From contig CM028325.1 of the NCBI GenBank assembly GCA_016647705.1, forward strand, positions 33,398,474 to 33,462,473: a stretch of 64,000 bases of DNA, given 5' to 3'. Positions within the stretch are counted from its first letter, which is position 1. Every line of letters starts with the position of its first letter. The DNA is from Eucommia ulmoides. Taxonomy: Eukaryota; Streptophyta; Magnoliopsida; Garryales; Eucommiaceae. This document shows positions 60,841 to 64,000 of the stretch, in pieces. The notes under the pieces are model-generated. The model was not told where the DNA came from. It did not search any database and saw nothing but the letters and a program-made list of their open reading frames with translations. The position numbers were made by a program, and so were the translations under genes.

Positions 60841-61429
60841 TATTTTAAAACGCAACAGTCCTCTTCGCAAACGGCACTTCCCTCCTAAAAATTTCAAGAA
60901 ACCTCTCAACTTCACCTTCCCAAATCCCTTCCTCCCGTTAAAGATTCATCCTACATTGCTAAAAACTTGGATTTTCACCAAAAATCTTTGTCCAAACGTG
61001 GAATTCCTCTTTCCATTCTCTAAAATTAGGGTTTGAATGGTGAAACAGTGTGAGATTGCCATCCTCCAGTGATTTGATCAAAAAATTTCAACAAATAAGT
61101 GTCAATGATCCTATTTTTTATTTAGTTGTTGAAATATTTGTTTCATTTGCTCATTTATTTCAAAAATAATTAGATTTGGTTAGAACCCTAAACCCCTTTA
61201 AACCCTAGATTGCGGTTTACATGCTGTTTGGGATTTAGGAATGACTAATTACCCCTATCATGTTTTTGTGTTCATATACAATGTGAATCATTTATTTTAT
61301 GCTACATTGCGACAAAAATGTGATTTGGTTATGGTTGGTGGTATATCTTGTGAAATTTGATAAGGGTTTGGATTGCGTGTTCTATTGTTATTATTGTAGT
61401 TGGTGTTGTGATTGTGATTTACAGGGAAA

Positions 61430-62535
61430 ATGGTAAAGCGCTGTGCAGCAAAGCAACCACGAACAGACGAACCTCCGGCTACTTCGGATTACAACTCTCT
61501 CAAATTTGTCTCAAAGCAGGCTGAGGACCATTACAAAGAACATGAAAGTAAGCGTCTCGGTATTCTCCAGAAGGGGTTCAGACCTTTGAATGAACTTCCT
61601 GAAGAATTCAGGACTGTCATTCGACCAAGACGATGAGAACAGTTTTGTGCTCCACCCCCACCGGAGGAGTTGGCCCTCGTACGAGAGTTCTATGCGAACA
61701 TTACGGAGGTCACGGGATTTCAGACAAGGGTCCGGAACATTCCAGTTCTGTTCAGTATGGACCATTTCAACGAGTTGCTTGGATTGACGGGGCCGAAAGC
61801 CTCTAGAGATTTATCCGATGCCGCCACACCGACAATGAGTGCGGTGATTCAGACCCTGACAACGGGAAACGCCCAGTGGACGAACACATGGCAGGGTCAG
61901 GCAATCTTCAAGTTGAGGTTTCTGAAACTGATCCCAAAGATTTGGCATCAATTTATCTGCGCCAATCTGCTCCCTACCACCCATGTGTCCGATGTTTCCA
62001 AGGAGCGAGCGTTTATGATCTACGGCATTGATAGAGGGACGCCCGTCAACATCGGTTGGCACATTTATTCTTCAATAATTCATACTGCCAGGACGAAGAA
62101 GGGTGGCCTTCCTTTTCCCTCTTTCCTCACCGCTCTCTTTCAACGAGTCGGAGTTCGTATCACGTCCACAAGCCCCTTTCCACCTATAAAGCCACTCAAT
62201 CTTGCAATGATTAACAGGTTATAGAAAGGCGGACCATGTGAAGGAGAAGAGGGTCAGGAAGAGGAAGAAGCCAGCCCTTCGGAGCCACCAACGCCCATAA
62301 TCCGCCGCGGCCAGCTCATCCAAATTTCACGAGATGTCCGTAGTATCCAGTTCGATATGAGCCAACTTCAAACTAATTTGGCTCGGATGGAGAACTACAT
62401 GGATTCATACATCCGGCAACAAGATCAAAACCAAAGAGTTTTATTCGAACATCTCAGAATCGACATAGCACGTTATACACTCGTGCCGCCTTCTGAGACT
62501 AATGAGCCGTCACCGCCATCTCCTCCACAATGAAC
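61430..62535 (+). pseudogene. Env-position coding remnant (putative plant transposon protein type)
   Basis: Begins MVKRCAAKQPRTDEPP and continues with LVREFYANITEVTGFQ, FSMDHFNELLGLTG and KLIPKIWHQFICANLLPT, then a Ser/Pro- and Gln-rich tail. This style matches the so-called putative plant transposon protein domain found in Athila-type elements (Pfam Transposase_32 by my recall). Its role is unknown. It is part of the fossil and broken. Confidence 0.6.
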
Positions 62536-62539
62536 GGTA

Positions 62540-64000
62540 GGAGGTTAGACTTGTATGTTTTCCCTCCTAGGTATGTGTCCACCCCAATTTTCAATACGTA
62601 TTTTTCTATTATGCTATTGGGTTCACTGCCTCGTTCAAGTTTGGGGGTATATGATATGAAATGCAAACATGTAGTTTTTTGGGGGGATATGAAGGATGAC
62701 AAATTTTTTGATGTAAAAGGGACAAAATTCTTTTTGTGTACAAATTTTTGTTTATAATGATATTAATGTTAAATTTTTGTAAATTTTGAAATTCTTTTTG
62801 TTATGCATGTGTAATGTTTAGCTATGCATGTGTAAGGATCATTAGCATAAGTAATGTTAGTTTGTAGAATTAAAGTAAATTTGTTAATGAATATAGTTGT
62901 ACGTGCATGCTGAGTTTTTGAGTTCGTCCGAACCATGTCCCGATGATGAAAATTACCCCCTAAATTGCATTTTAAGGTCGGGGGTAATTCCATTCACGTG
63001 TGTTTTATGTGCTTAGCATGTCGATTAGGTAAAAATTATTTTGATCCTAAATCGCACGATCGCATAAACTCATTGTATAACTAGTTGAACGATTTGATGT
63101 CGATTATTCAGTAATAAGTTCATGACAGAAATGAGGAATCTAGAACATGACTGGGGGAGGCTTGAGGTGAAATTATAGGTAAGGTAATTCCGAAGGCATG
63201 ATATAGGCCTTCATTTTTATCGTTTGAACCGTTTGAAACTAACCTGAAAAGTTATTCCCCCATTCTCCTGTCGAAGCCATAAAATTTTTCACTTCTGAAC
63301 TTGTTTCTATACTTTAACCAAGTAAATCTTTCAGAACCATTGTCGCTAGGAATAAAAGTGAAAATTGAGTGAAAACAAGTAGCATTAGATTATGTTAACT
63401 TGAAGCGGGCAATCGGGGTTTTAGTTAAAATATTTTTGGTTAAGTATAAGAGTATTCACTTGTCAATCCTTTAATTGTATTTACATGCCCCTAAAATTGT
63501 ACAAAATTGAATAAGTTTGGGGGTGTGTGTGTTAAAAAAAAAAAGAAAAAAAAAAAGAAGCAAACTATGTGAATATAGTGTTTAATTTCGGTTGTTGTGA
63601 CAAGTGAATACAAGTTTATTAAATTTTGTTCAGGGTAAGATTTTCAAAGATAATGGGGTCATGAGAAAGATTTAGCGACAAGCGTTTGTACCTCGGGTAT
63701 CGTTAAAATTATAACGAGTTTCTATTTCTACGATACGCTTAGCAGTTCTCCAAAACCAAACCAAGCCCTATTGATCTCGGTGAATGTCCGAACCTACATT
63801 AGTGGATAGTCAAGCCCAGTCAAGCATATGGCTTTCCTAAATGTTTTAACAAGTTTAAATCATGACCTTATTCATTGAATAATCCAATCCGGCGTTTGAT
63901 TAGTTATATATCCGAGTTCTTACACACACACATTTCAATTGGATCTAAAATGATTTTTACTGATATTGAGTGTTGAAATTCTGGAACACCACGTGGTGTG
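62540..64000. other. 3' region of the Athila-type fossil, possible LTR start
   Basis: A purine tract-like TTCAAGTTTGGGGGTAT lies at 62634-62650 and a second, AATAAGTTTGGGGGTGTG, at 63510-63527. Either could mark the 3' LTR border; the second is followed by TGTGTGTTAAAA. No coding frame is credible here. The window ends before an LTR end could be seen. Confidence 0.4.

Larger units (their letters stand above)
56634..64000 (+). mobile_element. Athila-type Ty3/Gypsy fossil, 5' part missing
   Basis: In order: aspartic protease, reverse transcriptase, RNase H, integrase, a repeat-rich spacer, a further long coding remnant in env position, and a purine tract (TTTGGGGG, about 63515-63523) after which a 3' LTR may begin. 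The protease-RT-RNase H-integrase order and the protease sequence style point to Ty3/Gypsy, Athila lineage. Gag and the 5' LTR are absent; the element starts abruptly inside a LINE. It is broken at several points. Without an LTR pair in view I cannot date it, but the long recognisable domains suggest it is younger than the fossil at 22.9-33.1 kb. Confidence 0.8.

Noticed and set aside
1-64000. CRISPR array, bacterial operons or a plastid or mitochondrial insert
   Set aside because: Spliced genes, plant transposons and AT-rich spacers throughout; the repeats are not spacer-separated and no organelle genes were recognised.

Overview
The window reads as nuclear DNA of a flowering plant, most likely a eudicot. 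It is AT-rich, its genes have short GT-AG introns, and it holds a plant-type SINA-like RING gene, Mutator-like (MULE), CACTA, L1-type LINE and Athila-type Ty3/Gypsy elements. I cannot name the species. Ordinary host genes are few: only one gene (6.1-7.6 kb) looks like an expressed host gene. Almost everything else is transposon, transposon cargo or decayed gene copies.

Layout. 0-4.4 kb: a minisatellite, one end of a MITE, scrambled fragments of an ABHD17-like hydrolase gene, and a field of GTTACATTCAAC-type words. 6.1-7.6 kb: a two-exon SINA-like E3 ubiquitin ligase. 8.0-9.4 kb: a small Pack-MULE with a perfect 9-bp target duplication, carrying a fragment that may come from a FRIGIDA-like gene. 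9.6-19.35 kb: a large, apparently complete MULE. It has a 621-codon transposase on the + strand facing a nine-exon, 741-codon Ulp1/SENP-like protease gene on the - strand; all splice phases agree in both. 20.5-21.6 kb: the 3' end of a LINE. 22.9-33.1 kb: an old, pol-less LTR element on the - strand, itself split by a 4.6-kb CACTA element with a TTA target duplication. 33.1-45.7 kb: a tandem array of 13 decayed SINA-like units of about 1.07 kb each. 45.7-53 kb: a second, broken MULE of the same general class (transposase plus Ulp1-type cargo), joined abruptly to the SINA array and full of the palindrome GTTACATGTAAC. 55.0-56.6 kb: another LINE piece. 56.6 kb to the end: an Athila-type Ty3/Gypsy fossil without its 5' part.

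How the parts relate. The intact SINA-like gene and the 12-kb array share one intron position and phase, so they are paralogues; the array grew by tandem duplication of a block that starts in exon 1 and ends in exon 2. The LTR element appears to have landed in the first exon of the array's founder copy. The two large MULEs are related in both the transposase (same intron site, DDE, SWIM and zinc-knuckle modules) and the cargo protease (same N-terminal module and coiled coil), but their cargo genes point in opposite directions relative to the transposase. The strongest candidate for an unusual system is the intact MULE with its convergent Ulp1-like gene. Its protease keeps the His and Cys and the family spacing but has Asn in place of the triad Asp. 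The dense palindromic word in the second MULE is the second candidate, as a possible site array for an element-encoded protein.
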